A DNA stretch of 64,000 bases from Acidobacteriota bacterium (GCA_022828085.1 JAJEIY010000088.1:1-64000); one strand, 5' to 3'; shown: positions 43,926-63,319, counted from the first letter of the stretch. The notes: generated by a model from the sequence alone, not told the origin. Numbers and translations are program-made.

Positions 43926-44453
43926 ATGGCCAGAGAGTGGTTCATCGTGTCGACGCACTCCAAGTTCGAGGAGAGCGTGAAGGAAGCCCTGCGCCATCGC
44001 GCCAACGCGTACGGACTCGGGGAGCAGATCGGCGAGATCCTGATCCCCACCGAGAAGGTCGTGGAGATGCGTGGCGGGCGCCGGGTGGTGACCACCAAGC
44101 AGGTCTACCCCGGCTACGTGCTCGTCAACATGGAGATGAACGCCGACACCTGGCAGGTCGTCAAGAACACCGACAAGGTCATGGGGTTCGTGCCGCCGCA
44201 CAAGCCCCAGCCGATGCCGGAGGACGAAGTCGTCCGGATTCGCGAACAGATGGACGACGCGAGTCAGGCGCCCAAGCTGCGGCACACCTTCCAGACGGGC
44301 GAATCGGTCCGCATCATTCACGGCCCCTTCAACGGCTTTCAGGGGGTCGTGGACGAAGTCCAGCCGGATCGCAACAAGGTGAAGGTCATGGTCACGATCT
44401 TCGGGCGCTCGACCCCCGTGGAACTCGAGTTCCTCGAGGTGGAAAAGGTCTGA
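43926..44453 (+). CDS. Transcription termination/antitermination factor NusG
   Basis: This 175-residue factor binds RNA polymerase and couples it with Rho or the ribosome. It has the NGN domain ([30 protein letters not shown]) and a C-terminal KOW domain ([20 protein letters not shown]). The length is standard. It is transcribed with secE and the L11 operon. Confidence 0.97.
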   Translation: MAREWFIVSTHSKFEESVKEALRHRANAYGLGEQIGEILIPTEKVVEMRGGRRVVTTKQVYPGYVLVNMEMNADTWQVVKNTDKVMGFVPPHKPQPMPEDEVVRIREQMDDASQAPKLRHTFQTGESVRIIHGPFNGFQGVVDEVQPDRNKVKVMVTIFGRSTPVELEFLEVEKV

Positions 44454-44484
44454 CCGGCCGGAGTTCCGATCGGAGAAACATGCG

Positions 44485-44904
44485 ATGAAGAAAGTGCTCG
44501 CGGTCGCGAAGATCCAGTTGCCCGCCGGCAAGGCGACCCCGGCGCCGCCGGTCGGACCCGCGCTCGGACAGCACGGCATCAACATCATGGACTTCTGCAA
44601 GTCCTTCAACGCGAAGACCCAAAACGACCCCGGCATGATCATTCCGTGCGTCGTCACGGTCTATCAGGACCGGTCTTTCAGCTTCATCACCAAGACACCG
44701 CCGGCCGCCGTGCTGCTGAAGCGCGCCGCGGGAATCGCGAAGGGATCCGGTGAGCCCAACCGGATGCGGGTGGGCAAGGTATCGGTCAGTCAGGTGGAGG
44801 AGATCGCCCAGATCAAGATGAAGGACCTCAACGCCGTCGACATCGACGCCGCGCGGCGCATCGTCGAAGGGACGGCCCGCAGCATGGGCATCGAAGTGGC
44901 CTGA
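44485..44904 (+). CDS. Ribosomal protein L11
   Basis: This 139-residue protein binds the GTPase-associated region of 23S rRNA. The N-terminal [20 protein letters not shown] and the C-terminal [17 protein letters not shown] are diagnostic. CGGAGAAA precedes the ATG. It begins the L11-L1 pair. Confidence 0.97.
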   Translation: MKKVLAVAKIQLPAGKATPAPPVGPALGQHGINIMDFCKSFNAKTQNDPGMIIPCVVTVYQDRSFSFITKTPPAAVLLKRAAGIAKGSGEPNRMRVGKVSVSQVEEIAQIKMKDLNAVDIDAARRIVEGTARSMGIEVA

Positions 44905-44937
44905 GGGTTCGGAGACAACAGATCAGGAACGCGAATC

Positions 44938-45627
44938 ATGGGAAAGAAGTACCAGGCGGCGAAGACGACGGTCGCGGATTCACAGCCGGAGACGCTGGGC
45001 GAAGTGTTCAAGACGCTCAAGAGCGCGAGCTTCGCCTCCTTTGACGAGACTGCCGAGATCGCCATGCGGCTCGGGGTGGATCCGCGGCACGCCGACCAGA
45101 TGGTGCGCGGTTCGGTGGTCCTCCCGCATGGACTTGGAATCTCGCGCCGCGTCGTGGTGATCGCTTCGGGCGAGAAGGCCAAGGAGGCCGAGGAAGCGGG
45201 CGCCGACGAGGTCGGCGGAGACGACATGGTGGCCCGCATCCAGGGTGGCTTCCTGGACTTCGAGGCGGTGGTGGCGACGCCGGACATGATGCGTTCGGTC
45301 GGGAAGCTCGGGCGGATCCTGGGACCGCGGGGACTGATGCCCAATCCCAAGTCCGGAACCGTCACGTTCGACGTGGCGAAGGCCGTCCAGGAGATCAAGG
45401 CCGGCAAGGTCGACTATCGGGTGGACAAGACGTCCAACATCCACGCTCCCGTGGGGAAGCTCTCCTTTTCCGATGACCGGCTCGTGGAGAACACGCTGGC
45501 CTTCGTCTCGGCCGTGGTTCGCTCGAAGCCGGCGGCAGCCAAGGGCCGTTACATCCGGAGCGTCGCCATCAGCTCGACGATGAGTCCCGGCCTCCGCATC
45601 AGTCCTTCATTGGTCGGAGCCAAGTAG
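44938..45627 (+). CDS. Ribosomal protein L1
   Basis: This 229-residue L1-stalk protein shows [20 protein letters not shown] and the signature [18 protein letters not shown]. In other bacteria it represses its own operon by binding mRNA near the L11 gene; no such site was analysed here. Confidence 0.97.
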   Translation: MGKKYQAAKTTVADSQPETLGEVFKTLKSASFASFDETAEIAMRLGVDPRHADQMVRGSVVLPHGLGISRRVVVIASGEKAKEAEEAGADEVGGDDMVARIQGGFLDFEAVVATPDMMRSVGKLGRILGPRGLMPNPKSGTVTFDVAKAVQEIKAGKVDYRVDKTSNIHAPVGKLSFSDDRLVENTLAFVSAVVRSKPAAAKGRYIRSVAISSTMSPGLRISPSLVGAK

Positions 45628-45664
45628 GCCGGAGCAACCGGAGATCAGGGAAAGGGTCGGAACG

Positions 45665-46201
45665 ATGCAACGTATGGAGAAGCAGGAAGCGGCCACGTCG
45701 CTCGCCGCCCTGCTCAAGGCGCAGACCGCGGTGTTCTCCTTCGACTACCGGGGCCTTTCCGTGGCGGAAGTCACGGATCTGCGCCGCCGGGTCCGCGAAG
45801 CCGGCGGCAAGTACCGCGTCGTGAAGAACAGCACGGCGAAATGGGCCTTCGAGGAGGCCGGCATCTCCGGACTGGACGACCAGCTCGCCGGGATGACGGG
45901 TCTTGCCTGGAGCGAGGACGATCCCGTCGCCCTGGCGAAGGTTCTCCACGAGGGGACCAGGGACTTCGCCGCTTTCCAGTACAAGGGCGGGGTCGTTTCC
46001 GAACAGCAGGTCGATCCGCAGCAGTTCGAGGCACTGGCGAAGCTGCCGGGCCAGGAGGCTCTTCGCGGTCAGCTCGTCGGCGTCATTGCGGCGCCCATCC
46101 GGAACCTGATGAACGTCCTCGAGGGAGTTCCGCGGAAGCTCGTGCTCGTGCTCAAGGCAGCCGAAGAGAAGGCCGCCGCCGGCGGGGATGCCGCCCCGTG
46201 A
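45665..46201 (+). CDS. Ribosomal protein L10
   Basis: This 178-residue stalk base protein shows FSFDYRGLSVAEVTDLRRRV and KYRVVKNSTAKWAFEEAG, with a C-terminal helix that binds L7/L12 dimers. AGGGAAAGGG lies ahead of the ATG. The gap to L1 is only 37 bases, shorter than the E. coli leader. Confidence 0.96.
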   Translation: MQRMEKQEAATSLAALLKAQTAVFSFDYRGLSVAEVTDLRRRVREAGGKYRVVKNSTAKWAFEEAGISGLDDQLAGMTGLAWSEDDPVALAKVLHEGTRDFAAFQYKGGVVSEQQVDPQQFEALAKLPGQEALRGQLVGVIAAPIRNLMNVLEGVPRKLVLVLKAAEEKAAAGGDAAP

Positions 46202-46302
46202 CCCTCAACCGATGGCATCGGACCCCGGCGCTCGCCGCCGGTCGGTCGTTGTCACGCACTTTGCCCAATTCCGATTCAAGGCGTAAGGAGTAGATGCCCA
46301 CC

Positions 46303-46683
46303 ATGTCGACAATCAGCCAGCAGGACGTTGTCAACCACATCAAACAGCTCACCGTGTTGGAGTTGTCCGAACTCGTCAAGGCGCTCGAAGATGAACTTGG
46401 AGTCTCCGCTGCGGCCGCCATGCCGGTGGCAGTCGCGGCCGGCGGCGGCGATGCCGCGCCGGTCGAGGAACAGACGGAGTTCGACGCCGTACTCACGGAG
46501 ACCGGCCCGAACCGGGTCCAGGTCATCAAGGCGGTTCGGGAACTGACGAGTCTTGGCCTCCGGGAGGCCAAGACGCTCGTGGAAGAGGCTCCGAAAGCGG
46601 TCAAGGAGGCCATTCCCATAGAGGAAGCCAAGGCGATCCAGGAGCGATTCAAGGAGGTCGGCGCGACGATCGAAATCAAGTAG
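46303..46683 (+). CDS. Ribosomal protein L7/L12
   Basis: This 126-residue stalk protein has an N-terminal dimerisation domain ([20 protein letters not shown]), an Ala-rich hinge and a C-terminal factor-binding domain ([20 protein letters not shown]). ATG at 46303 lies 12 bases after GGAG; ATG at 46294 is only 3 bases after it and would add three residues. Confidence 0.96.
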   Translation: MSTISQQDVVNHIKQLTVLELSELVKALEDELGVSAAAAMPVAVAAGGGDAAPVEEQTEFDAVLTETGPNRVQVIKAVRELTSLGLREAKTLVEEAPKAVKEAIPIEEAKAIQERFKEVGATIEIK

Positions 46684-46741
46684 ATCGGGGTGCGTCTCCT
46701 TTGCCCATTCCTTTCCCCCGGTTTCGCCGCGCCCCGCGCCC

Positions 46742-46769
46742 GGCTGATGGCGGAGCACCGCCATCAGCC
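46742..46769 (+). promoter_or_regulatory. Hairpin between rplL and rpoB
   Basis: A perfect 12-bp stem (GGCTGATGGCGG / CCGCCATCAGCC) with loop AGCA sits in the 184-base gap. There is no T-run. In E. coli this gap holds an attenuator and an RNase III site; a similar role is possible. Confidence 0.6.
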
Positions 46770-46867
46770 CGCGACAGCGGCGCTCCGGGCTATCTCCCGA
46801 CTCCATCGGGGCGCCGCCCGGCGGCCCCGCGTCGGGTGTCTCGTGGCAACGCGAACAGGCCGTCCTC

Positions 46868-51091
<4,224 letters not shown>

Positions 51092-51129
51092 TCGGTAAAC
51101 ACCAACAGCCAGCTATCGAGAGGGACGAA

Positions 51130-55470
<4,341 letters not shown>

Positions 55471-55503
55471 GGGCGTCTCTCCGGGCGCCCGCAGGCACGT
55501 TCC

Positions 55504-55536
55504 GGCCGCGGCCGCCGCCACCGGCGGCGCGGCCGT
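55504..55536 (+). terminator. GC-rich hairpin after rpoC
   Basis: CGGCCGCGGCCGCCG pairs with CCGGCGGCGCGGCCG, allowing one bulge, and TTCGGATTT follows. It could terminate the rpoBC message. The T-run is weak, and the next promoter begins 8 bases later. Confidence 0.5.
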
Positions 55537-55543
55537 TCGGATT

Positions 55544-55573
55544 TGACAGCTACGCGCGTCAGCGCGTAAAATC
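55544..55573 (+). promoter_or_regulatory. Promoter of the str (rpsL-rpsG-fusA) operon
   Basis: TTGACA, a spacer of about 18 bases and TAAAAT lie about 170 bases before rpsL. It is a strong housekeeping match directly after the rpoC hairpin, so the str operon probably has its own start. Confidence 0.75.
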
Positions 55574-55624
55574 CTTCGTCCGCTACGCGCCCAAAACGCA
55601 TTTTTCGAGCGTCGTGGACGTCAT

Positions 55625-55642
55625 CGTTTCCCTCGGGAAACG
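55625..55642 (+). other. Small hairpin in the rpsL leader
   Basis: CGTTTCCC-TC-GGGAAACG is a perfect 8-bp stem within the untranslated leader. It may be regulatory, but no known motif was recognised. Confidence 0.4.
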
Positions 55643-55744
55643 GCCGCCGATCGCCTCTTGCGAGCCCTGACGGGTGGGCGGTGCACGTCCCAGTTTCCCT
55701 TCCCCTTTGGGGGCCCAGCATTTTCCTTCGGACCCGATCTCCCC

Positions 55745-56119
55745 ATGCCCACCATTCATCAGCTTGTCCGCCGTGGACGGAAGCGCGTGGCCCCGGCCAC
55801 CGACTCGCCGGCGCTTCAGCGGTGTCCACAGCGAAGGGGAGTGTGCGTGCGGGTCTTCACCATCAACCCCAAGAAGCCGAACTCGGCCCTTAGAAAAGTC
55901 GCCCGGGTGCGGCTTACCAACGGGATCGAGGTCACGACCTACATTCCGGGGGTGGGGCACTCCCTGCAGGAACACTCCATCGTGCTGCTGCGGGGCGGCC
56001 GGGTGAAGGACCTTCCGGGGGTGCGGTACCACGTGATCCGTGGGGCCCTTGACGCCACCGGAGTGGATGGACGAAAGAACGGCCGGTCCAAGTACGGAAC
56101 CAAGCGGCCCAAGAGCTGA
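55745..56119 (+). CDS. Ribosomal protein S12
   Basis: This 124-residue decoding-site protein shows [34 protein letters not shown] and [11 protein letters not shown], which holds the Asp that is methylthiolated in E. coli. At the usual streptomycin positions the residues are Lys (in KKPNSALRK) and Lys (in RVKDLP), as in sensitive strains. No Shine-Dalgarno is visible before the ATG. Confidence 0.97.
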   Translation: MPTIHQLVRRGRKRVAPATDSPALQRCPQRRGVCVRVFTINPKKPNSALRKVARVRLTNGIEVTTYIPGVGHSLQEHSIVLLRGGRVKDLPGVRYHVIRGALDATGVDGRKNGRSKYGTKRPKS

Positions 56120-56156
56120 CCGGTAGAGCTGCCACTTACCCAAGAGAGATTCGGAG

Positions 56157-56627
56157 ATGTCCAGACGCCGCGACGTGCCGAAGCGGCAACCCGCTCCGGA
56201 TGCCCGCTACCAGAGCGCGCTCGTCTCATCGTTCATCAACAAGGTGATGCTGGACGGGAAGAAGTCCACGGCCGAGTCGATCGTGTACGGGGCTTTCGAC
56301 CGCATCAAGGACAAGACGGGCGGCGAGCCGCTGACGACCTTTCGCGAGGCCGTCCAGAACGTCAAGCCGACCCTTGAGGTGAAGAGCCGCCGGAAGGGTG
56401 GCGCGAACGTCCAGGTGCCGTACGAGGTGCGTCCCGAGCGGCGTACATCGCTGTCCCTGCGCTGGATCGTGGGGTACGCCCGGAAACGGCCGGAGAAGAC
56501 GATGGCGGAGAAGCTGGCGGGCGAACTGCTCGACGCCGCTCAGAATCGCGGTGGGGCCATCAAGAAGCGGGAAGACACCCACAAGATGGCGGAGGCGAAC
56601 AAGGCCTTCGCCCACCACCGCTGGTAA
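56157..56627 (+). CDS. Ribosomal protein S7
   Basis: This 156-residue head-domain organiser shows [38 protein letters not shown] and the C-terminal [14 protein letters not shown] precedes the ATG closely. A gap of 238 bases separates it from fusA; that gap holds a GGAGG site without a usable ATG but no gene I can support. Confidence 0.97.
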   Translation: MSRRRDVPKRQPAPDARYQSALVSSFINKVMLDGKKSTAESIVYGAFDRIKDKTGGEPLTTFREAVQNVKPTLEVKSRRKGGANVQVPYEVRPERRTSLSLRWIVGYARKRPEKTMAEKLAGELLDAAQNRGGAIKKREDTHKMAEANKAFAHHRW

Positions 56628-56865
56628 CCGCCCCATCCATCGGCAAACAACAAATCGGAGGAACCGCCATTCAGGAAGCGAGCACGATTTCGCCCAATGA
56701 AATCGACTGCTGAGTCCAGCCCATTCGGGTCCCTCCGGCCCGGTGAGACGAACTCGATCCGTTTGTCATCGCGCGCGAATCGAACCGCCGGCACGTCGGA
56801 CTCTCTTCCCCAGTTCTCGTCTCCCGTCAGATCACCCTCCCCAGACCCGTCACCCTCCAGTTCCC

Positions 56866-58938
56866 ATGTCCCGCAAAGTCGCCCTCGCCGATACCCGAAA
56901 CATCGGGATCATGGCGCACATTGACGCCGGGAAGACGACCACCACCGAACGCATCCTCTACTACACGGGCGTCACCTACAAGTTGGGGGAGGTTCACGAG
57001 GGAACCGCGACGATGGACTGGATGGAACAGGAGCAGGAGCGCGGGATCACGATCACCTCGGCCGCGACGACCTGTTTCTGGAAGGACCACCGGGTCAACA
57101 TCATCGATACGCCCGGACACGTGGACTTCACCGCCGAGGTGGAGCGGTCGCTTCGGGTTCTCGACGGCGCGGTGGCCGTGTTCTGCGCGGTCGCCGGCGT
57201 AGAGCCGCAGTCCGAGACGGTCTGGCGGCAGGCCGACAAGTACGGCGTGCCCCGGATCGCCTTCGTGAACAAGATGGACCGGGCGGGCGCCGACTTCGGG
57301 CGGGTCGTGAAGATGATGGAGGATCGCCTCGGAGCCCGGGCGGCGGCGATACAGCTCCCGATCGGGGCGGAGGACGCTTTCGAAGGGGTGGTGGATCTCG
57401 TTCGGATGAAGGAGATCCGCTATCACGGGGATGTTCTCGGCGCCCGCTACGAGGAGACCGAGGTCGCTCCGGAGCGCCTCGAGGAGGCTCGCCTCGCTCG
57501 GGAGTCGCTGATCGAGAAGATCTGCGAGTGCGACCTGGAGGCCCTCGGGATCTGGGATGAGAAGGGAGATCTCACCCCCGAGGAGTGTGCGGCGGCGCTG
57601 CGCCGTTCGACGGTCGCGCTGCAGCTGGTGCCGGTGCTCTGTGGATCCGCTTTCCGGAACAAGGGCGTCCAGCCCCTTCTGGACGCGGTCGTCGCCTTGC
57701 TGCCCGCGCCGACGGACGTGCCGTCGATCACGGGCACCGCGTCCATAACCGACCCGACCCCGGCCGTCCGCGACGCGCGGGACGACGCACCCTTTGCCGC
57801 GCTGGTCTTCAAGGTGATGACCGATCCCTTCGTCGGCCAGCTTTCCTTCTTCCGCGTCTACTCGGGGGTGCTCCGGACCGGTGACACGGTCCTCAACTCC
57901 ACCCGCTCGGTCCGGTCGCGGGTCGGCCGTCTCCTGAAGATCCACGCCAACAAGCGCGAGGAGATCAAGGAGGTCTACGCCGGGGACATCGCGGCGGTGG
58001 TGGGTCTTCGGAACGCGAGGACCGGGGAAACGATCTGTACGCCCGCCGCTCCGGTGGTTCTCGAAGCCATGGAGTTCCCCGAGCCGGTCATCTCCCGGGT
58101 CATCGAACCGGCAACGAAGGCGGATCAGGAGAGGCTCTCCGGAGCGCTCGGGAAGCTGACCCACGAGGATCCGACCTTCCGGGTGACGACCGATGCGGAG
58201 ACGGCGCAGACCATCATCAGCGGGATGGGAGAGCTGCACCTCGAGATCATCGTGGACCGGTTGCTCCGCGAGTTCCAGGTGGGCGCGGTGGTGGGTCAGC
58301 CGCGGGTGGCCTACCGCGAGACCATCCGCTCCTCCACCAAGACCGAAGGGCGTTACGTGCGGCAGACCGGCGGCCGGGGTCAGTACGGCCATGTCCGGAT
58401 CGAGGTCTTCCCGAATCCGGTCGAGCCGTTCGAGTTCGTCAACGACATTGTGGGCGGGTCGGTGCCGCGCGAATACATCCCGGCAGTCGAGGAGGGGGCT
58501 CGCGACGCCCTCGCCGCCGGGCCCCTCGCCGGCTACCCGGTAACCGGCGTCACGGTGCGTCTCTACGACGGCACCTTCCATACCGTGGACAGTTCCGAGC
58601 TCGCGTTCCGCATCGCCGGCTCCATGGCGGTCAAGGACGCGCTGCGCCGGTGCTCGCCGGTCATCCTCGAGCCGGTGATGAAGGTCGAGGTCGTGACTCC
58701 CGACGACTTCACCGGAGAGGTGATGGGCGACCTGAACGCACGGCGCGCCCGGATCAGCGGCCTTTCGATGCGGGGAAACGCCCAGGTCGTGGAAGCGCTG
58801 GTGCCGCTGGCCGGGATGTTCGGTTACGCCACGGACATCCGGTCCGCCACCCAGGGTCGGGCGACCTACACGATGCACTTCGGATCCTACGAGGAGGCCC
58901 CGGAGAGCGTCATGGCGGAGGTCATGGCGAGCGCCTGA
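56866..58938 (+). CDS. Elongation factor G
   Basis: This 690-residue translocation GTPase shows [20 protein letters not shown] (about 15-34), [20 protein letters not shown] and [10 protein letters not shown], with domain IV and the C-terminal [20 protein letters not shown]. The ATG at 56866 matches the family start; the frame stays open upstream to 56743, but that part is not conserved. No Shine-Dalgarno is seen. Confidence 0.97.
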   Translation: MSRKVALADTRNIGIMAHIDAGKTTTTERILYYTGVTYKLGEVHEGTATMDWMEQEQERGITITSAATTCFWKDHRVNIIDTPGHVDFTAEVERSLRVLDGAVAVFCAVAGVEPQSETVWRQADKYGVPRIAFVNKMDRAGADFGRVVKMMEDRLGARAAAIQLPIGAEDAFEGVVDLVRMKEIRYHGDVLGARYEETEVAPERLEEARLARESLIEKICECDLEALGIWDEKGDLTPEECAAALRRSTVALQLVPVLCGSAFRNKGVQPLLDAVVALLPAPTDVPSITGTASITDPTPAVRDARDDAPFAALVFKVMTDPFVGQLSFFRVYSGVLRTGDTVLNSTRSVRSRVGRLLKIHANKREEIKEVYAGDIAAVVGLRNARTGETICTPAAPVVLEAMEFPEPVISRVIEPATKADQERLSGALGKLTHEDPTFRVTTDAETAQTIISGMGELHLEIIVDRLLREFQVGAVVGQPRVAYRETIRSSTKTEGRYVRQTGGRGQYGHVRIEVFPNPVEPFEFVNDIVGGSVPREYIPAVEEGARDALAAGPLAGYPVTGVTVRLYDGTFHTVDSSELAFRIAGSMAVKDALRRCSPVILEPVMKVEVVTPDDFTGEVMGDLNARRARISGLSMRGNAQVVEALVPLAGMFGYATDIRSATQGRATYTMHFGSYEEAPESVMAEVMASA

Positions 58939-58976
58939 GCGCGCGTGACGGGGACGCCTGACGAGGACTTCAACCG

Positions 58977-59309
58977 ATGAACGAAAAGATCCGTATCCGA
59001 CTCAAGGCGTTCGACCACCGCCTGCTGGACCAGTCCACGAGCGAGATCGTGGAGACGGCGAAGCGGACCGGCGCCACGGTGGCCGGACCGATTCCGTTGC
59101 CGACGGTCAAGAACCGCTACACCGTTCTTCGTTCTCCGCACGTGGACAAGAAGTCCCGGGAGCAGTTCGAGCTCCGGACGCACAAGCGGCTCCTGGACAT
59201 CCTGGGGTCCACTCCGACGACGGTCGATGCGTTGTCACGGCTGGATCTTCCGGCCGGAGTTCACGTCGAGATCAAGGCGATGGTCGCCGGCGAGCCGCAG
59301 GCCAAGTAG
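58977..59309 (+). CDS. Ribosomal protein S10
   Basis: This 110-residue protein shows [20 protein letters not shown] and [20 protein letters not shown]. It is slightly longer than usual at the C-terminus. It is also NusJ/NusE, a partner of NusG and NusB. It follows fusA by 38 bases without tuf between them and heads the S10 operon. Confidence 0.97.
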   Translation: MNEKIRIRLKAFDHRLLDQSTSEIVETAKRTGATVAGPIPLPTVKNRYTVLRSPHVDKKSREQFELRTHKRLLDILGSTPTTVDALSRLDLPAGVHVEIKAMVAGEPQAK

Positions 59310-59335
59310 GGAACCGAAAGCGTGGAGGAAGGGCG

Positions 59336-59965
59336 ATGAACGGGCTGCTGGGCACGAAGCTGGGGATGGCCCAGCATTTCGGGGACGACGGCCGGGTGAT
59401 TCCCGTCACCCTGATTCGCGTGGGCCCCTGCGTCGTCGTACAGAAGAAGACGGCGGCGGCGGATGGCTACGAAGCCGTCCAGGTCGGCCTGGAACGGCTG
59501 AGCGGCCCGGGAAGCCGCCCCGCCCGCAACCGGGCGCTCGCCGCCCGGCTGCAGGCCGCCGGAGCTCCCTCCGCCTCGGTGCTGCGCGAGTTCCAGGCGG
59601 ATGCGGGCGAGGACCTGGAGATCGGCTCCCGGCTCGGCGCCGAGGTGTTCTCTCCGGACGACGTGGTCCGGATCACCGGAGTCAGCAAGGGCAAGGGCTT
59701 CGCCGGAGTGATGAAGCGGCACGGCTTCCACGGCGGGCCGAAGTCGCATGGCTCCAAGTTCCACCGCGCTCCGGGCGCGATCGGGATGTGCGCAACCCCC
59801 TCGCGGGTGCTCCCCGGCACCCGGCTTCCCGGCCAGCACGGCCGGGAGCGCGTGACCGTCCGGAACCTCCGGGTCGTTCGGGTGGATGCGGAGGAGAACG
59901 TGGTGGCGGTACGGGGCGCCGTCCCCGGCCCTCGCGGCGGGACCGTCGAGATTCGCAAGGCCTGA
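59336..59965 (+). CDS. Ribosomal protein L3
   Basis: This 209-residue peptidyl-transferase-centre protein shows LLGTKLGMAQHFGDDGRVIP, the extended loop GPKSHGSKFHRAPGAIG and PGTRLPGQHGRERVTVRNL. GGAGGAAGGGCG precedes the ATG. The Gln that is methylated in E. coli (GQHG context) is present. Confidence 0.97.
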   Translation: MNGLLGTKLGMAQHFGDDGRVIPVTLIRVGPCVVVQKKTAAADGYEAVQVGLERLSGPGSRPARNRALAARLQAAGAPSASVLREFQADAGEDLEIGSRLGAEVFSPDDVVRITGVSKGKGFAGVMKRHGFHGGPKSHGSKFHRAPGAIGMCATPSRVLPGTRLPGQHGRERVTVRNLRVVRVDAEENVVAVRGAVPGPRGGTVEIRKA

Positions 59966-60024
59966 CGAGAGCGACAACCGGGACAGGACCACCGACCACA
60001 AGAACCGGAGCAGGAAGAACGAAA

Positions 60025-60726
60025 GTGACCGTGGCAGAGCAAGAGGCGCTTCCGACGGAAGGCGTACCCGAGGCCGGAGATTCTGCGCGGCGCGCCACCC
60101 CCGTGGTCGCCCGTGATGCAGAAGGCGGCGAGGTGGAACTCGATCCGACGGTCTTCGGGGCGCCGGTGAAGCCGGGCCTCCACTACGACGCCGTCCGCCA
60201 GTACATGGCCGGACGGCGCGCCGGGACCCACGCGACGAAGAACCGCGCGCTGGTTGCCGGGGGCGGCCGCAAGCCGTGGCGTCAGAAGGGCACCGGAAAC
60301 GCGCGGGTCGGCAGCCGCCGCACCCCCTTGTGGCGGGGCGGCGGGACCGTGTTCGGACCGCAGCCTCGCGACTACAGCTATCGGTTGCCGGGACGCATGC
60401 AGCGCGGCGCGCTCCGCTCCGCGCTCTCGCTGTGCGCGACCGAAGGGCGGTTGCGCGTCTTCGAGGACTTCGGTCTCGAGGGCCCCTCGACCCGCGCGGT
60501 GCTTCGGCGCCTGGGCGAGTGGGATTCGGCGGCCGGACGCGTGCTGATCGTGGAGACGGCGCCGTCGGACGATCTCTACCTGTCCACGAGGAACCTGCCG
60601 GCGGTCGAGGTGGTGTCGGTGCGGGCGCTTCACTGCTACGAGGTGCTCAAGGCGAAGACCGTCCTGATTCAGCGCTCCGCGCTCGCCTCGCTCTCCGAAA
60701 AGCTGTCCGAAGCAGGGGGCCGATGA
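60025..60726 (+). CDS. Ribosomal protein L4
   Basis: This 233-residue protein shows the extended loop THATKNRALVAGGGRKPWRQ and KGTGNARVGSRRTPLWRGG that reaches the peptide exit tunnel. The N-terminus is about 25 residues longer than in E. coli. GTG at 60025 with AGGA upstream was chosen; GTG at 60031 is an alternative. It overlaps rplW by four bases. Confidence 0.94.
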   Translation: MTVAEQEALPTEGVPEAGDSARRATPVVARDAEGGEVELDPTVFGAPVKPGLHYDAVRQYMAGRRAGTHATKNRALVAGGGRKPWRQKGTGNARVGSRRTPLWRGGGTVFGPQPRDYSYRLPGRMQRGALRSALSLCATEGRLRVFEDFGLEGPSTRAVLRRLGEWDSAAGRVLIVETAPSDDLYLSTRNLPAVEVVSVRALHCYEVLKAKTVLIQRSALASLSEKLSEAGGR

Positions 60727-61013
60727 TGGAAGCCGACCGCGTCATCCTCGAACCGCTCACCACCGAAAAGGCGGAGCGCCTCCGGGAAACCCAGAACGTC
60801 GTCGCTTTCCGCGTGAGCCCGAAAGCCAACAAGATCCAGATCCGCCGCGCCGTCGAGCGCCTGTTCGAGGTGGAGGTCAAGGACGTCCGCACGTCCAACT
60901 TCACGGGCAAGAACAAGCGGTGGGGCCGTTTCGTCGGGCGGCGTCCCAACTGGAAGAAGGCGTACGTGACCCTCGAAGAGGGCCACGTCATCGAGATCTT
61001 CAAGGGCGTGTAA
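60723..61013 (+). CDS. Ribosomal protein L23
   Basis: This 96-residue exit-tunnel rim protein, a docking site for trigger factor and SRP, shows ILEPLTTEKAERLRETQNVV and VKDVRTSNFTGKNKRWG. The ATG overlaps the rplD stop (ATGA); a second ATG follows at once. Confidence 0.95.
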   Translation: MMEADRVILEPLTTEKAERLRETQNVVAFRVSPKANKIQIRRAVERLFEVEVKDVRTSNFTGKNKRWGRFVGRRPNWKKAYVTLEEGHVIEIFKGV

Positions 61014-61024
61014 GAGGCGCGTAA

Positions 61025-61858
61025 ATGGCGATCAAGAAATCCCGGCCGACCTCCCCCGGACGCCGGTTCCACACCGTCCAGACGTTCGAGGAACTCACGA
61101 CCACCACGCCGGAGAAGCGGCTGACCCGAGGAAAGAGCCAGCGTGGCGGGCGGAACACCGCCGGGCGCATCACGGTCCGTTTCCGCGGAGGCGGCCACAA
61201 GCGGCGCCACCGGGAGATCGATTTCCGGCGGGCGAAACCGGGCGTGCCCGGACGGGTGGCTTCCATCGAGTACGACCCGAACCGCTCGGCCCGGATTGCG
61301 CTTCTCCACTATCTCGACGGAGACAAGCGATACATCCTGCACGCCGTCGGGATGAAGGTCGGGGATGTGGTGATGGCGAGCGACAGCGCCGAGATCGCGC
61401 CCGGAAACATGCTCTGCATCGACCGCATTCCGCTGGGCGCCACGATCCACAACGTCGAGCTCCGGCCCGGCGGCGGCGGCAAGATGGCTCGCAGCGCCGG
61501 GGCGTTCGTGCAACTCGTCGCCAAGGAGGGGCGCTACGCGCAGGTGCGCCTTCCCTCCGGCGAGGTCCGCAAGGTGCTGCGCGAGTGTCACGCCACGATC
61601 GGCCAGGTCTCCAACGTGGACCACGAGAACGTCAAGCTCGGCAAGGCCGGCCGCAAGCGCTGGCTTGGACGCCGGCCGCACAACCGGGGAGTCACGATGA
61701 ATCCGGTGGATCACCCTCACGGCGGCGGTGAAGGCAAGAGTTCCGGAGGACGTCACCCGGTGAGCCCGTGGGGCGTGCCGACCAAGGGACACAAGACCCG
61801 CAACAACAAGCGGACCGACTCGATGATCGTCCGCTCCCGCCGCCGCCGCAGAAGGTAG
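61025..61858 (+). CDS. Ribosomal protein L2
   Basis: This 277-residue protein is needed for subunit joining and peptidyl transfer. It shows [20 protein letters not shown], the conserved [20 protein letters not shown] with the essential His, and a very basic C-terminus. The start lies 11 bases after rplW. Confidence 0.97.
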   Translation: MAIKKSRPTSPGRRFHTVQTFEELTTTTPEKRLTRGKSQRGGRNTAGRITVRFRGGGHKRRHREIDFRRAKPGVPGRVASIEYDPNRSARIALLHYLDGDKRYILHAVGMKVGDVVMASDSAEIAPGNMLCIDRIPLGATIHNVELRPGGGGKMARSAGAFVQLVAKEGRYAQVRLPSGEVRKVLRECHATIGQVSNVDHENVKLGKAGRKRWLGRRPHNRGVTMNPVDHPHGGGEGKSSGGRHPVSPWGVPTKGHKTRNNKRTDSMIVRSRRRRRR

Positions 61859-61914
61859 AGCGAGGAATCCCCACAGCACCAGGATCGGAACAGGGATCAG
61901 AAAAGGACCAGAGA

Positions 61915-62199
61915 ATGCCGCGTTCGATTCAAAAAGGCCCGTACATCGAGGAAAGCCTGATCCGGAAGGTCGAGGACGCGCATCTCGCGCGCCGGCAGAC
62001 GATCATCAAGACCTGGTCACGGCGCTCCACGATCGTTCCGCAGATGGTGGGTCTGACCTTCGCCGTGCACAACGGCCGCAAGTTCATTCCGGTCTATGTG
62101 ACCGACAACATGGTGGGCCACAAGCTCGGTGAGTTCTCGCCGACGCGGACCTTCAAGGGCCACAAGGTGAAGTCCGAGAAGTCGAGGGCACGCCGATGA
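61915..62199 (+). CDS. Ribosomal protein S19
   Basis: This 94-residue head protein shows [19 protein letters not shown] and [29 protein letters not shown] precedes the ATG. The order rplB-rpsS-rplV-rpsC is canonical. Confidence 0.97.
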   Translation: MPRSIQKGPYIEESLIRKVEDAHLARRQTIIKTWSRRSTIVPQMVGLTFAVHNGRKFIPVYVTDNMVGHKLGEFSPTRTFKGHKVKSEKSRARR

Positions 62200-62227
62200 G
62201 ACTCTCCTCGCGGACGGGGGTGACGCC

Positions 62228-62587
62228 GTGATCGAAGCGGTTGCCCGGGCGACGGCTGTCCCCGGTTCGGTTCAGAAGGCGCGGCTCGTCCTCGACCTCA
62301 TTCGCGACAAGCCCGCGCCGGACGCCATCTCGGTGTTGCAGAACACGAATCGCGCGCCGGCGCCCATCATCGAGAAGGTGTTGCGGTCGGCCATCGCGAA
62401 TGCCCAGACGAAGGCCCTCAGCGAGGCGAAACGGATCGATGAGGACAAGCTCATGGTCTCCGAGGCGTTTGCCGACCAGGGACCGGCCCGGGCGATCGCC
62501 CGGAGCGGCCGGAGGGCCCGCATCCGTCGCATCCGGCGGCGAACCACCCACTACACGATCCGCGTAACCGCGATCGAAGAGGAATAG
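62228..62587 (+). CDS. Ribosomal protein L22
   Basis: This 119-residue tunnel protein shows [20 protein letters not shown] and the C-terminal loop [23 protein letters not shown] at 62228 was chosen; it lies 28 bases after the rpsS stop. Confidence 0.95.
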   Translation: MIEAVARATAVPGSVQKARLVLDLIRDKPAPDAISVLQNTNRAPAPIIEKVLRSAIANAQTKALSEAKRIDEDKLMVSEAFADQGPARAIARSGRRARIRRIRRRTTHYTIRVTAIEEE

Positions 62588-62589
62588 GT

Positions 62590-63288
62590 ATGGGTCAAAA
62601 AGTACACCCGCACGGCTTCAGGCTTGGATACAGCAAGACCTGGCGCTCCCGCTGGTTCGCGGACAGCGCTTACCGGGACTCGCTGCACGAAGATCTGAAG
62701 CTGCGGCGCCTTCTCAAGCGCCGCCTGTACCACGCGGGTATCTCGCGGGTGGAGATCGAGCGGCCGGGCAACAAGCTCAACATCTACATCCACACCTCGA
62801 GGCCCGGAATCATCATCGGGCGCAAGGGGACGGAAGTGGAGAAGCTGACGCGGGATCTCCGCAAGCGCACCGGCAAGGAAGTCCACATCCGGCCTCTCGA
62901 AGTGATCAAGCCGGAGCTCGACCCGCAGCTGGTCGCCGAGTCCATCGCGCTCCAGCTGGAGAAGCGGATCGCGTTCCGGCGCGCGATGCGGAAGGCGGTC
63001 GAGAACACCATGCGGAACGGCGCCAAGGGCGTTCGCATCCGGTGCGCCGGGCGGCTCAACGGCGCTGACATCGCCCGGGCGGAGTGGTACCTGGAGGGAC
63101 AGCTCCCGCTCCACACGCTGCGGGCCGACATCGAGTACGGGCTCGCCGAGGCCTTTACGACCTACGGTCAGATCGGGGTCAAGTGTTGGGTCTATCGGGG
63201 CGTCAGCGACGCGGTGAGCCGGTCCGGGCGCCCGGAGATCCCCATGAAGCCATCACCCTCCGGCTCCGAAGAGGCAAGCGCCGGTTGA
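62590..63288 (+). CDS. Ribosomal protein S3
   Basis: This 232-residue mRNA-entry protein has the KH domain with [20 protein letters not shown] and the C-terminal [12 protein letters not shown]. It starts 2 bases after the rplV stop. The tail is Ser/Pro-rich and short. Confidence 0.97.
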   Translation: MGQKVHPHGFRLGYSKTWRSRWFADSAYRDSLHEDLKLRRLLKRRLYHAGISRVEIERPGNKLNIYIHTSRPGIIIGRKGTEVEKLTRDLRKRTGKEVHIRPLEVIKPELDPQLVAESIALQLEKRIAFRRAMRKAVENTMRNGAKGVRIRCAGRLNGADIARAEWYLEGQLPLHTLRADIEYGLAEAFTTYGQIGVKCWVYRGVSDAVSRSGRPEIPMKPSPSGSEEASAG

Positions 63289-63319
63289 GCCCTGAAAAGG
63301 ATTCGGGAGGAGAAACGCC

